The notes under the pieces were generated by a model. The model ran no database searches. It saw nothing but the letters and a program-made list of their open reading frames with translations, and had not been told where the DNA came from. This document shows positions 1 to 8,600 of a stretch of DNA of 64,000 nt, in pieces. How positions within the stretch are numbered: the first letter of the stretch is position 1; each line of letters opens with the position of its first letter. The position numbers were made by a program, and so were the translations under genes. Origin of the DNA: an uncultured Treponema sp. (lineage in GTDB: Bacteria; Spirochaetota; Spirochaetia; Treponematales; Treponemataceae); assembly GCA_947165895.1 (NCBI GenBank), contig CAMVCB010000001.1, positions 408,760 through 472,759 on the forward strand, written 5' to 3'.

Positions 1-221
1 GCGAAGTTACAGTTCACACTGGAAAATCAATTGTAACAATCGTATGCGATGCAGCTCACTCTTCTGCTATTCTTGCAAGCGGATTTGCGGCTCTCTCTGA
101 TGAAGGAATCAACGTTCAGATGATAAGCCAGGGTGCAAGCAAGGTTAATATCAGTATGATTGTTGATGATGACGAAGCAGAAAAAACCGTGAAGATTTTG
201 CACGGAGCTTTTTTTTCATAA
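1..221 (+). CDS. Aspartokinase, C-terminal end (partial)
   Basis: This is the last 72 codons of a gene that begins before the window; the first full codon is at base 3 and the stop is TAA at 219-221. The peptide contains NVQMISQGASKVNISMIV and ends AEKTVKILHGAFFS, which is the typical C-terminal ACT-domain end of aspartate kinases. The family phosphorylates aspartate in the first step of lysine, threonine and methionine synthesis, and its ACT domains bind the feedback inhibitor. Whether it is a monofunctional enzyme or fused to homoserine dehydrogenase cannot be seen here, although ending in the ACT domain favours a monofunctional LysC type. Confidence 0.85.
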   Translation, partial: EVTVHTGKSIVTIVCDAAHSSAILASGFAALSDEGINVQMISQGASKVNISMIVDDDEAEKTVKILHGAFFS

Positions 222-249
222 AAGGCTGATTAAAAAAGGAGGCATAAAA

Positions 250-837
250 ATGAAAAAAGCAGCAGTATTTCTGGCAGACGGATTTGAGGAAGTAGAAGCA
301 CTTACTCCGGTTGATTATTTGAGACGGGCTGGAGTTGATGTTACTACGGTTGCAATTCCCTGCCCGACTACCAAAAAAGAGCTTCTTGTTACAAGTTCTC
401 ATAAAATCCAGGTTTTTGCAGATATAAGCCTTAAGGATTATCTTTCAAAATGCGGTAAAGACCTTCCTGATCTGGTATTCTGCCCGGGCGGCGGTAAGGG
501 AGCTGAAAATCTTTCTAACTGTAAGGAGCTTCTTGACCATCTTGAAGAATGCTTTGACAGGGGAAAATTCATTTCTGCAATCTGCGCAAGTCCAGCCGTA
601 GTTCTTGGAAAAACAAAGATTCCTGACGGCAAAAAATGGACCTGCTACCCCGGAATGAGCACAGAAAGTAACGAAGCCTACCAGCTTAATTACCAGGATA
701 AAGTTTTCATTACTGACGGAACTTTGATTACTGCCCGAGCCGCAGGAGCCGCAGAAGAGTTTGCCATGGAGCTTATCCGCCTGCTTTGCGGAGACGAAAC
801 TGCAAAGAAAGTCCACGACGGAACTGTACAGAGATAA
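250..837 (+). CDS. DJ-1/PfpI family protein
   Basis: A 195-residue DJ-1 superfamily protein, a single-domain cytoplasmic fold. The N-terminal FLADGFEEVEALTPVD and the nucleophile-elbow cysteine in AICASPAVVL (about residue 117) are the family hallmarks, and the C-terminal ITARAAGAAEEFAMELI is also typical. Family members act as glyoxalases/deglycases or oxidative-stress chaperones; the exact activity cannot be read from sequence. The start is fixed by a strong Shine-Dalgarno, AAAGGAGG, at about 235-242. It lies 28 bp after the aspartokinase stop and may be co-transcribed with it, and precedes the thiamin operon, which has its own promoter and riboswitch. Confidence 0.9.
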   Translation: MKKAAVFLADGFEEVEALTPVDYLRRAGVDVTTVAIPCPTTKKELLVTSSHKIQVFADISLKDYLSKCGKDLPDLVFCPGGGKGAENLSNCKELLDHLEECFDRGKFISAICASPAVVLGKTKIPDGKKWTCYPGMSTESNEAYQLNYQDKVFITDGTLITARAAGAAEEFAMELIRLLCGDETAKKVHDGTVQR

Positions 838-865
838 AAAAAATGCGTCAGGCGCCTCTTTCTTA

Positions 866-893
866 TTGCAATAAAAAGCAAAAATTGTAATAA
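866..893 (+). promoter_or_regulatory. Candidate promoter of the thiamin operon
   Basis: TTGCAA at 866-871 and TAATAA at 888-893 are spaced by 16 bp and lie immediately before the TPP aptamer. The site sits inside an inverted repeat: CAGGCGCCT (849-857) and its exact complement AGGCGCCTG (895-903). That repeat may be a weak terminator for the upstream DJ-1 gene or an operator. Confidence 0.45.
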
Positions 894-900
894 TAGGCGC

Positions 901-995
901 CTGAAAGGGGAGCCTGGTTCAACCAAGCTGAGAGTAGACTATTGTGTCTTGACCCATAACCTGATTTGGATAATGCCAACGTAGGGAAACCATTC
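901..995 (+). promoter_or_regulatory. TPP (THI-box) riboswitch
   Basis: The segment carries the conserved TPP aptamer blocks in order: GGGGAGCC, CTGAGAG, GACCC, ACCTGAT, TGGATAATGCCAACGTAGGGA. These match the THI-box consensus, which binds thiamin pyrophosphate. It lies 65 bp before thiM. The expression platform is less clear: a short GCCG/CGGC hairpin at about 1003-1016 has only a weak T-rich tail, and a CTTAAAATTTTAAG palindrome (1037-1050) touches the AAGAGG ribosome binding site. Control could therefore be by termination or by occlusion of translation. Confidence 0.95.
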
Positions 996-1059
996 TGATT
1001 TGCCGTCTCCCGGCTGCATTTTATTCAAACAGGCAACTTAAAATTTTAAGAGGCTTGTT

Positions 1060-1881
1060 ATGTTTTCAAAAATCATTTCAAACGTGCGGGAAAAATGCCC
1101 GCTTATCCACAACATCACAAATTATGTAACTGTAAACGATGTTGCAAATGTTCTTCTTGCCTGCGGAGGAAGCCCTATTATGAGCGATGACGAAGGTGAA
1201 GTTGAAGAAATCACTTCTATTTGCGCAGGGCTTAACATCAACATCGGAACACTGAACAAAAACACAATTCCTTCAATGTTTCTTGCCGGCCTTAAGGCTA
1301 ATCAGCTTGGCCACAAGGTTTTACTTGACCCTGTTGGAGCAGGAGCTTCAAAACTCAGAACTGATACCGCAATCGACCTTATTAAAAAAGTAAAGTTCGA
1401 CGTAATCCGCGGAAATATTTCTGAAATCAAAACCCTGGCTTTGGGAAGCGGGACTACAAAAGGCGTAGATGCTGATGTAAGCGACGCCGTAACCGAAGAA
1501 AACCTTGAAAAATCAATCAGCTTTGTAAAGGATTTTGCCGGAAAAATGGGCTGCGTTATCGCAATCACAGGAAAAATCGACCTGGTTGCAGATGCAAACA
1601 GCTGCTACGTAATAAGAAACGGCCGGGCAGAAATGGGAAAAATCACAGGAACCGGCTGTCAGCTCAGCGCAATGACAGCAGCCTTTATCACAGCAAATCC
1701 TGACAATATTCTGGAAGCCGCAGCAGCCGCAGTCTGTGCAATGGGACTTGCGGGAGAAATTGCCTGGTCAAAAATGCAGGCTGGAGAGGGAAACTCAAGC
1801 TACAGAAACAGAATTATTGACGCCATTTACAACATGGACGGAAAAGAGCTTGAAAGTGGTGCAAAATATGAAATCAGATAA
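1060..1881 (+). CDS. thiM: Hydroxyethylthiazole kinase
   Basis: A 273-residue ThiM, the usual length. It phosphorylates 4-methyl-5-(2-hydroxyethyl)thiazole, salvaging the thiazole half of thiamin. Family motifs seen are PLIHNITNYVTVND near the N terminus, GGSPIMSDD, the VLLDPVGAGAS block, the DVIRGNISEI block and the anion-hole GTGCQLSAMTAAF near residue 208. The start ATG follows AAGAGG with about 6 nt. It is the first gene of the riboswitch-controlled operon; its 3' end overlaps thiE by 14 nt, suggesting translational coupling. Confidence 0.95.
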   Translation: MFSKIISNVREKCPLIHNITNYVTVNDVANVLLACGGSPIMSDDEGEVEEITSICAGLNINIGTLNKNTIPSMFLAGLKANQLGHKVLLDPVGAGASKLRTDTAIDLIKKVKFDVIRGNISEIKTLALGSGTTKGVDADVSDAVTEENLEKSISFVKDFAGKMGCVIAITGKIDLVADANSCYVIRNGRAEMGKITGTGCQLSAMTAAFITANPDNILEAAAAAVCAMGLAGEIAWSKMQAGEGNSSYRNRIIDAIYNMDGKELESGAKYEIR

Positions 1882-2518
1882 GGACTTTGATTTAAGAAAA
1901 AGCCTGCTTTTGTATGCTGTTACCGACCGCCACTGGACGGGAGAAAAAACTCTTTACCAGCAGACAGAAGAAGCTGTTCTTGGCGGGGCAACTTTTGTTC
2001 AGATCCGCGAAAAGGAGCTTAACGAAGCTGATTTTGAAAAAGAGGCTTTGGAGCTTCAGACTCTCTGCAAAAAATACAAGGTTCCATTTATTGTAAACGA
2101 CAATGTTGAGCTTGCCAGAAAGATTGATGCGGACGGCGTTCACGTTGGACAGGAAGACATGAATGCCTGCGAAGTACGCAAGCTTCTTGGCCCGGATAAA
2201 ATTCTTGGAGTAAGCGCCCAGACTGTTGAGGAAGCCCTTCTTGCAGAAAAGCAGGGAGCTGATTACCTGGGAGTCGGGGCTGTTTTTCCTACCGGAAGCA
2301 AATCTGACGCAATTGACGTACCGCTTGAAACGCTTAAGGCAATCTGCCAGGCTGTAAAAATCCCGGTTGTTGCGATAGGGGGCATAACAAAAGACAATAT
2401 CTGCCGGCTTAAAGGAAGCGGAATCGCGGGTATTTCTGTAATCAGTGCCCTTTTTGGCCAGAAGGACATAAAGGAAGCGGCCCGGGAACTTAAAAAAAGA
2501 ACTCTGGAGATTCTGTGA
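1868..2518 (+). CDS. thiE: Thiamin-phosphate synthase
   Basis: A 216-residue ThiE that joins HMP-pyrophosphate and thiazole phosphate to give thiamin monophosphate. Visible motifs are LLYAVTDRHW at the N terminus, VQIREKE, FIVNDNVELARKIDADGVHVGQED, VSAQTVEEA, GADYLGVGAVFPTGSK (phosphate-binding) and VAIGGI. The reading frame is open further upstream inside thiM, but homology starts at the ATG at 1868, giving a normal-length enzyme. It overlaps thiM by 14 nt and the HAD gene by 4 nt (GTGA). Confidence 0.95.
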   Translation: MKSDKDFDLRKSLLLYAVTDRHWTGEKTLYQQTEEAVLGGATFVQIREKELNEADFEKEALELQTLCKKYKVPFIVNDNVELARKIDADGVHVGQEDMNACEVRKLLGPDKILGVSAQTVEEALLAEKQGADYLGVGAVFPTGSKSDAIDVPLETLKAICQAVKIPVVAIGGITKDNICRLKGSGIAGISVISALFGQKDIKEAARELKKRTLEIL

Positions 2519-3171
2519 TTAAATTTAAGGCTGCTATCTTTGACATGGACGGAACCCTTCTTGATTCCATGCCCCTATGGCTTAACTGTGCAGAAAAATA
2601 TATTTCTTCTCTTGGTCTTGAACCTGAAAAAAACTTAGGAAAAAAGCTTTTTCCAATGAGCATGAAAGAAGGTGCGGACTATCTGAAGAAAAATTATATA
2701 CCGGATTTTTCTGAAGAGGAGATTTGCAGGGGCGTTAATCAGGTGATTGCAAAAGCCTACAGGGAAGACATCCAGTTTAAAGATGGCGCAGAAGAGTTTT
2801 TACAGGAGCTTGCTTCTGCGGGAGTAAAAATTGCCCTCTGTACCAACACTGACAGAGAGATTTTTACCCCTGCCCTGCAGCGTCTGAACGCAGAAAAATA
2901 TTTTGATTTTATTTTTACCACATCAGAAATGCAGATGTCCAAGGCCCATACAGAAATCTTTCATAAAGTATGCAGGGAAATGAAGGCTTCCCCTGAAGAA
3001 AGCTGGATTTTTGAAGATTCCTTATATGCCCTGGAAACAGCCCGCCGGGCCGGAATAAAAAGCTGCTCCATTTATGATGAAACTTCAGAAAGTGATGCAG
3101 AAAAAATAAAAGAAATCAGCAGTATTTACTGCAAAAATTATAATGAAATAAAAAAGTATTTTTTCGGATGA
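2515..3171 (+). CDS. HAD-family hydrolase in the thiamin operon
   Basis: A 218-residue HAD-superfamily phosphatase of the beta-phosphoglucomutase-like group. Motif I is DMDGTLLDS (nucleophile Asp at residue 9), motif II is the NTD near residue 105, the conserved Lys is in MQMSKAHTEIF, and motif III is IFEDSLYAL. It starts with GTG overlapping the thiE stop, so it is translationally coupled to thiE. Because the operon lacks a ThiL kinase, this enzyme may dephosphorylate thiamin monophosphate to thiamin before pyrophosphorylation elsewhere; that is inference from position. A general sugar-phosphate phosphatase is the alternative. Confidence 0.85.
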   Translation: MIKFKAAIFDMDGTLLDSMPLWLNCAEKYISSLGLEPEKNLGKKLFPMSMKEGADYLKKNYIPDFSEEEICRGVNQVIAKAYREDIQFKDGAEEFLQELASAGVKIALCTNTDREIFTPALQRLNAEKYFDFIFTTSEMQMSKAHTEIFHKVCREMKASPEESWIFEDSLYALETARRAGIKSCSIYDETSESDAEKIKEISSIYCKNYNEIKKYFFG

Positions 3172-3205
3172 CAGGAGTTACTAAAGCTTCTGCCCCGTCG
3201 AAATA

Positions 3206-3268
3206 AAATCTTCTTGAGGGCACCGCCTGAAGATTTAATTAAACACCGCCCGCGGATGCCCTGCGGGC
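3206..3268 (+). promoter_or_regulatory. Two hairpins ahead of thiD
   Basis: The 114-bp gap before thiD holds two perfect stems. AAATCTTC (3206-3213) pairs with GAAGATTT (3229-3236), enclosing an inner AGG/CCT stem. GCCCGC (3248-3253) pairs with GCGGGC (3263-3268). The second ends 6 nt before the AGGAG ribosome binding site (3275-3279) and shares the flanking TTACACAGGAG-type sequence with repeats found ahead of other genes in this window. Confidence 0.5.
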
Positions 3269-3285
3269 TTACACAGGAGTGTATT

Positions 3286-4086
3286 ATGAAAACCGCATTA
3301 ACAATCGCCGGAAGCGATTCGAGCGGAGGCGCCGGAATTCAAGCTGACATCAAGACCATGACCTGCAACGGCATTTATGCCATGAGCGCAATCACGGCAC
3401 TGACAGCGCAGAATACTACCGGCGTAAGCTCAATCATGGAAGTAAAGCCTGAATTCCTTAAAGAAGAAATTAAGGCTGTAGTTTCGGATATTTTTCCGGA
3501 CGCAGTAAAAACAGGAATGGTATCATCTTCCGCCCTTATAAAAGTCATTTCGGATTCTGTAAAGGAATACGGACTTAAAAACCTTGTTGTAGATCCTGTT
3601 ATGGTTGCAACAAGCGGGGCAAAACTCATCACGGACGAAGCAATTGAAACACTAAAAACAGAGCTTCTTCCTCTTGCCAGGGTAATCACACCAAATATCC
3701 CGGAAGCCGAAGTTCTTACCGGCTCCAAAATCACAAGCGAAAAGGATATGGAAAAGGCCGCAAAAGAAATCAGCTCAAAGTTTGGCTGTGCAGTTCTTTT
3801 GAAAGGCGGCCACAGCCTTAATGACGCAAACGACTATCTTTACGATGAAAAAGAAAGTGACGGCGAAAAAAAAGGTATCTGGTTCTACGGAAAGAAAATC
3901 AATAACCCGAATACCCACGGAACCGGCTGTACCCTTTCCAGTGCAATTGCGGCAAATCTTGCAAAAGGACTCTCTCTTACAGAGGCAGTAAAAAATGCAA
4001 AGGATTACATCAGCGGCGCTCTGGAAGCAATGCTTGATCTGGGAAAAGGCTCAGGCCCTCTTGCCCACAACTGGAACTTAAAATAA
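3286..4086 (+). CDS. thiD: Hydroxymethylpyrimidine/phosphomethylpyrimidine kinase
   Basis: A 266-residue ThiD of the ribokinase-like fold that phosphorylates HMP and then HMP-P to HMP-PP. It begins MKTALTIAGSDSSGGAGIQADIK in the usual way and has the NTHGTGCTLSSAIAANLAKG anion-hole motif with the catalytic Asp/Cys region near residue 210. The ATG at 3286 is chosen because AGGAG is 6 nt upstream and homology begins there; an open frame back to 3214 is not part of the protein. It supplies the pyrimidine half for ThiE and precedes the HMP transporter. Confidence 0.95.
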   Translation: MKTALTIAGSDSSGGAGIQADIKTMTCNGIYAMSAITALTAQNTTGVSSIMEVKPEFLKEEIKAVVSDIFPDAVKTGMVSSSALIKVISDSVKEYGLKNLVVDPVMVATSGAKLITDEAIETLKTELLPLARVITPNIPEAEVLTGSKITSEKDMEKAAKEISSKFGCAVLLKGGHSLNDANDYLYDEKESDGEKKGIWFYGKKINNPNTHGTGCTLSSAIAANLAKGLSLTEAVKNAKDYISGALEAMLDLGKGSGPLAHNWNLK

Positions 4087-4116
4087 AAAAAATTAAACGA
4101 AAACAAGGAAAATCTC

Positions 4117-5292
4117 ATGGAAAATAATAAAAATAAAGGCACAGGCGTATTTTCTAATTCGCTCATCTGGTTTGGTGCTGCAGTTTCAATTGCAGAAATT
4201 CTTACAGGAACATTTTTTGCCCCCCTGGGCTTTTTTAAGGGCAGTCTTGCAGTAATAATCGGACACCTGATTGGCTGCAGTCTTCTCTTTTTTGCAGGCT
4301 ACATAGGCTCTCTTTCAAAAAAATCCGCAATGGAATCTACACAGATGTCATTCGGCATCCTGGGCGGAAAGTTTTTTGCACTTTTAAACGTAATTCAGCT
4401 GGTGGGCTGGACTGGAATTATGATTTACGACAGCAGTCTTTCATTAAACGGCATTTTCAGCGCTCAGAAATGGATCTGGTCTGCCATTACAGGACTTTTA
4501 ATTATTCTCTGGATTGCGGCCGGAATTAAAAACATAGGAAAGCTAAGCCTTGCGGCTATGATTGCTCTTTTTGTACTGACAATCGTTATGTGTAAGGTGA
4601 TTTTCTTTTCTGAAAGCAGTAATTTTTCTGCCCAGGCTCTGGAAGCCCTGTCTTTTGGACAGGCGATTGAACTGGCCGTTGCAATGCCGCTTTCCTGGCT
4701 GCCGCTCATCAGCGATTACACAAAAGAAGCCGAAAAACCATTTGCGGCAACTCTTGCTTCAAGCCTTACCTACTGCGTAGTTTCCTGCTGGATGTATATA
4801 ATCGGAATGGGAGCCGCAATCCTTACAAACGAAAGTGACATCGCACAGATTATGCTCAAGGCAGGACTTGGAAACGCGGCCTTAATCGTAATCATCCTTT
4901 CTACAGTAACAACAACCTTCCTGGATGCCTGGAGTGCTTCAATTTCTTTCAGAACCATTTGTTCCAGAGCTCCGGAAAAAATAACAGCAGTTATTGTTAC
5001 AGTCATCGGAGCTGTCTGCGCTATCCTCTTTCCGATGGATAACATCACAAACTTCCTCTACTTTATAGGCTCAGTATTCGCCCCGATGATTGCAATTCTG
5101 CTTGCAGACTTTTTTGTGTTAAAAACAGATTTTTCATCGCAGAAAGTAAAAATCTCCCGTCTTGCAGTATGGCTTGCAGGCTTTATTGCCTACCGTCTTT
5201 TGATGGGCACCGATTTAATCACCGGCTGCACCATCCCGGACATGATTTTTACTTTTGTTCTGACAATTATTGCGGGAATCTTGAAATTTTAG
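4117..5292 (+). CDS. cytX: CytX-type hydroxymethylpyrimidine transporter
   Basis: A 391-residue NCS1-family permease with about 12 hydrophobic segments. The N-terminal FSNSLIWFGAAVSIAEILTG block and the AMPLSWLPLISDYTKEA helix are characteristic of the codB/CytX branch. CytX proteins are the thiamin-regulon importers of hydroxymethylpyrimidine, and its place as last gene of a riboswitch operon with thiD fits that role. An AAGGAAAA ribosome binding site precedes the ATG. The stop overlaps by 4 nt the stop of the convergent small gene. Confidence 0.85.
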   Translation: MENNKNKGTGVFSNSLIWFGAAVSIAEILTGTFFAPLGFFKGSLAVIIGHLIGCSLLFFAGYIGSLSKKSAMESTQMSFGILGGKFFALLNVIQLVGWTGIMIYDSSLSLNGIFSAQKWIWSAITGLLIILWIAAGIKNIGKLSLAAMIALFVLTIVMCKVIFFSESSNFSAQALEALSFGQAIELAVAMPLSWLPLISDYTKEAEKPFAATLASSLTYCVVSCWMYIIGMGAAILTNESDIAQIMLKAGLGNAALIVIILSTVTTTFLDAWSASISFRTICSRAPEKITAVIVTVIGAVCAILFPMDNITNFLYFIGSVFAPMIAILLADFFVLKTDFSSQKVKISRLAVWLAGFIAYRLLMGTDLITGCTIPDMIFTFVLTIIAGILKF

Positions 5293-5627
5293 TTTGAAGC
5301 TTCTTCCTGACCCTTGTCCAGCAAATCAGATTTTTCTTTAATCTGATTTGTAAGGGTCTTGATTTCTTCAAGAATTGACTCCACTTCAATAGAAGCAGCT
5401 TCAGGAAGCTCAATTTTTTTCTCGGTGATATAGCCGTAAAGTTTTTCACCCAGATTCTGATATTTTGTATTGCGCTTAATTTCAAGCTGTTTCTTTTCTA
5501 TTTTTACAACGCTTTCATCTGAAAATTTCTGAACCTTGTCACCTGCTTTTTCAATCGCAGTTTTTGCATCTGCTGCACCCTTAGTAAGGATTGATTTTAC
5601 CTTGCTGATAATTTCGTCTGTATTCAT
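5289..5627 (-). CDS. Small coiled-coil protein, unknown function
   Basis: A 112-residue soluble protein with no signal peptide. It is rich in Lys and Glu and almost wholly helical in pattern, with a probable coiled coil near residues 70-105 (IEVESILEEIKTLTNQIKEK). AGAGGTG lies just before the ATG. The family is not recognised. It could be a small regulatory partner of the large phosphatase gene next door, which is on the same strand upstream, but no motif supports a specific role. Confidence 0.6.
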   Translation of the reverse strand: MNTDEIISKVKSILTKGAADAKTAIEKAGDKVQKFSDESVVKIEKKQLEIKRNTKYQNLGEKLYGYITEKKIELPEAASIEVESILEEIKTLTNQIKEKSDLLDKGQEEASN

Positions 5628-5682
5628 ATTGCACCTCTAGCAAAAGTTTCTTTTTATACTATAATACTGCTTTTTAAATTTA

Positions 5683-8600
5683 TCAAAGTCTTTTTATTGC
5701 AAGAAGAGTAAGATCGTCTGACTGTTCATCTTCCTGAACAATATTGTAGTCTATATAGTTGATTTCGCTGGTAGCCTCCCTGTTTGCGGCATAAAATCCG
5801 TAAAGGCTGAAATGCTGCTGCAAAAACTCATCGATTCTGCGGTCAACCCTGATATATTCGGTCGGAGGGACCTGATGAGTTTTATACATTCGGAATACTT
5901 TTTCCAGAGCCGCAAGGGCGATAATTGAATCGTCGATTTTTCCACGGCAGTCTGCAAAATTGAAAAGCAGATGCTCGTCTGCACGGGGATTTTCGCGCTT
6001 CATAAGCTCGTAGGATTTTCCGTTCAAAACAGCTTCAATAATTTCGCTGATTCGCTCAGAACCAAATTCTTCCTTTTCATCCTCAATTTTACCGTTCGCT
6101 TCTGTTGATTTTACGGCAAAGGCCTGGTCCCTGACCCGTCTGGTAGACTCTTCAATACCGTCAGTATAGAGATAAAGAATGTCGCCCCGGTTGAGGGTAA
6201 GTTTTTCAACGGCAAAACCTCCCCTCATCTGCAGAAGGTCATTAGGGAAGACACCGGCCGTAGGAGCCGATTTTAAGTTTACGGTTTTCAGTTTTCTTGT
6301 AGCGGCTTCAAAAATATGGATTATGCTGTCGCCCGCATTGCAGGTGTAAAGTTCGCCTGTTTTAAGGTTGATAAGGCAGATAATAAGGGTGGCAAATTTT
6401 CCCTTAAGTCCCAGTTTTTCAATAAAATCATTAATCTGATCTACAACCCGGTTGATGTTTGAACCGTCATGCTTAAAGGTCCAGTGGTCAAAATAGCGGC
6501 GGAAGATAGTAGCAACAACAGTCATAATGATTGCCGCAGGGATTCCGTGACCAGAAGCATCACATTTAATCGCAACAAACCAGTCCTTATCCAGGCGGCG
6601 GAAGTCAAAATAGTCACCAGAAACGCCGGATTCACCCTCATAGTAACCAAAGCATTCCACCGTCTCATCTTTATACTGGGCAGTCGTTTTTTTATTGTTA
6701 TGCTCATCGCTGGAAAGCGGCAGAAAGGCATTCTGAACGGCCTTACCGTCCATTGTAAGCGATTCTTCCTCCGCAACCGCAACAAGCTCATGGGTCATGT
6801 TATTTACCGCAAGTCCTAAACGGCCGATTTCATCTTTTGAGCGGATTTTTATATCCTTGCCCTTAAGATTGAGTTTATTTTTTGTACGTCCAATCATTTC
6901 TACATGGCGTTCAAGACGTTTTATAGGATGAACGATTACCATGGCAAAAATCGAAGCACCGATAATACCCGCAATCAGGGCGATAATTGAAATCATCATA
7001 CCAAAAATCAGGATTCGCCTTGTTTCTGCAAGAATGGAATCAATAAGACTTTTTGTAGAAAGCTTTATAAGGACAACGGCATGAACATAATTATTTGAAG
7101 TTCCCCGTCTGTATAAAACAGGCTTATAGAAAACATAATCCGTATTTTTATAATCAAGATTTGAAGAGTCAAAATGAGGATAAGAACCAACCGCATTCTG
7201 AGCGATTGACAGTAAATCTGCATCAAGCTGATTACGCAGCGTTACAAGATTTTCTGAAATAAATTCGGCCTGCGAAAGAGAATCTTCAGAGCCGGCGGCA
7301 TATAAGGTTGCGGCCTCAACCGTCAGCTCTTCAATTTTATCTGAAAGCACCTGCTCATTCTGGCTTACCCACATATCAACCGGGGAAAGCTCTTCAAGCA
7401 TCTGAAGGATTCCCTCATCAGTAACCTGAGACTGTCCGTAAATCAGTTCTGGTGTGTCGATTTTTGAAAGAATATCAGGGTCATTTGTTGCCCAGACATA
7501 GCGGAGATTTTCGCTTGTAGAAGAATTTACCGGCTGTCCCAGAATGGTAACGTAAGCAACCTCGCTCATTGCATCCTTCTGGCGGGGAAGAGCTGAAAGC
7601 TCAAGAATATTATTCGAGGGGAAGAAATTTTTTACGCCGGTACAAAGGCTTTCCAGAAGTACGGTCGTTCTGTTTTCAAGTCCTTCAGCAAGAGTTTTTT
7701 CCTGCAGGGAAATAACGCGGCGGCCGTTTGAAAGAGAAACGCCCATTACCACCATCATAATCAGAACGAAAGTAAAGCCGATAAGTTTTTTTCGTAATGA
7801 CGGCTTAAATGAAATGATTTTTGAAAGAAATTTCATGCGAATTTTTCCTCCGTACAGCAGTAATTTTACCTGAGCATTTGTCTCAGCTTCTTCATTTATA
7901 AGCAGAGCTAATTTTCCAAAAGCAAGGGTTACCGCAAAAGCAATAAAAAGCAGCAGAAGTGCGGCAAGAATAAAATAAATTGTGACACTATGTTTTACAT
8001 CAGCAAAAGGGAAAAAGCGCTGAGGCTTCTGGTATTCTCCCTCAATTTTTATAGTACCGTTCTGCTGAATCTTCAGAATCGGCTTTGAAAAATACAAGCC
8101 GCGGTCGGTATGATAAAGTCCGATTTTGTAATTTCCCTCGTCAAGGTCACTTTCTGCCCGGCCAAGAAGGATTTTATTTATGAGGCGGTCATTAACCAGA
8201 CGGTAGTGATTATTTTTCAGGAAAAGGGTCAGGTCGTAAGGCTCCTTTCCATCCCGGTCGATAATAACCTTAGAAACAGTGCCGTCAAAGGTAAAGCCTC
8301 GACCGTGAATTACCACTTCACTTTCGCCAAAATCAGCTCCCTTCTGCTCAATGCTTTCAATTATGGTTGAAGGCTTGTATTTATTAAGGATGATTAAAGA
8401 ACTGGCCGGCTGGCTCATATTTCCGACATCATCTAAGGCAGCAAGACTGAAGACGTAAACACCGTTTTCCAGATTTGAAAAGCCTTTTGTATGCAAAAGA
8501 GAAGTCGCTTCTGCCCCGGCCTGCCTTGTCATGCGGCGTTTTTTTGCCAGCTGTCCGGCATACTGATTTTTTAAGGCTTCGATTGTACGAAGAGCGGTCT

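Noticed and set aside
1736..1867. N-terminal extension of ThiE into thiM
   Set aside because: ThiE homology starts at the ATG at 1868; the extension is the thiM coding sequence in another frame.
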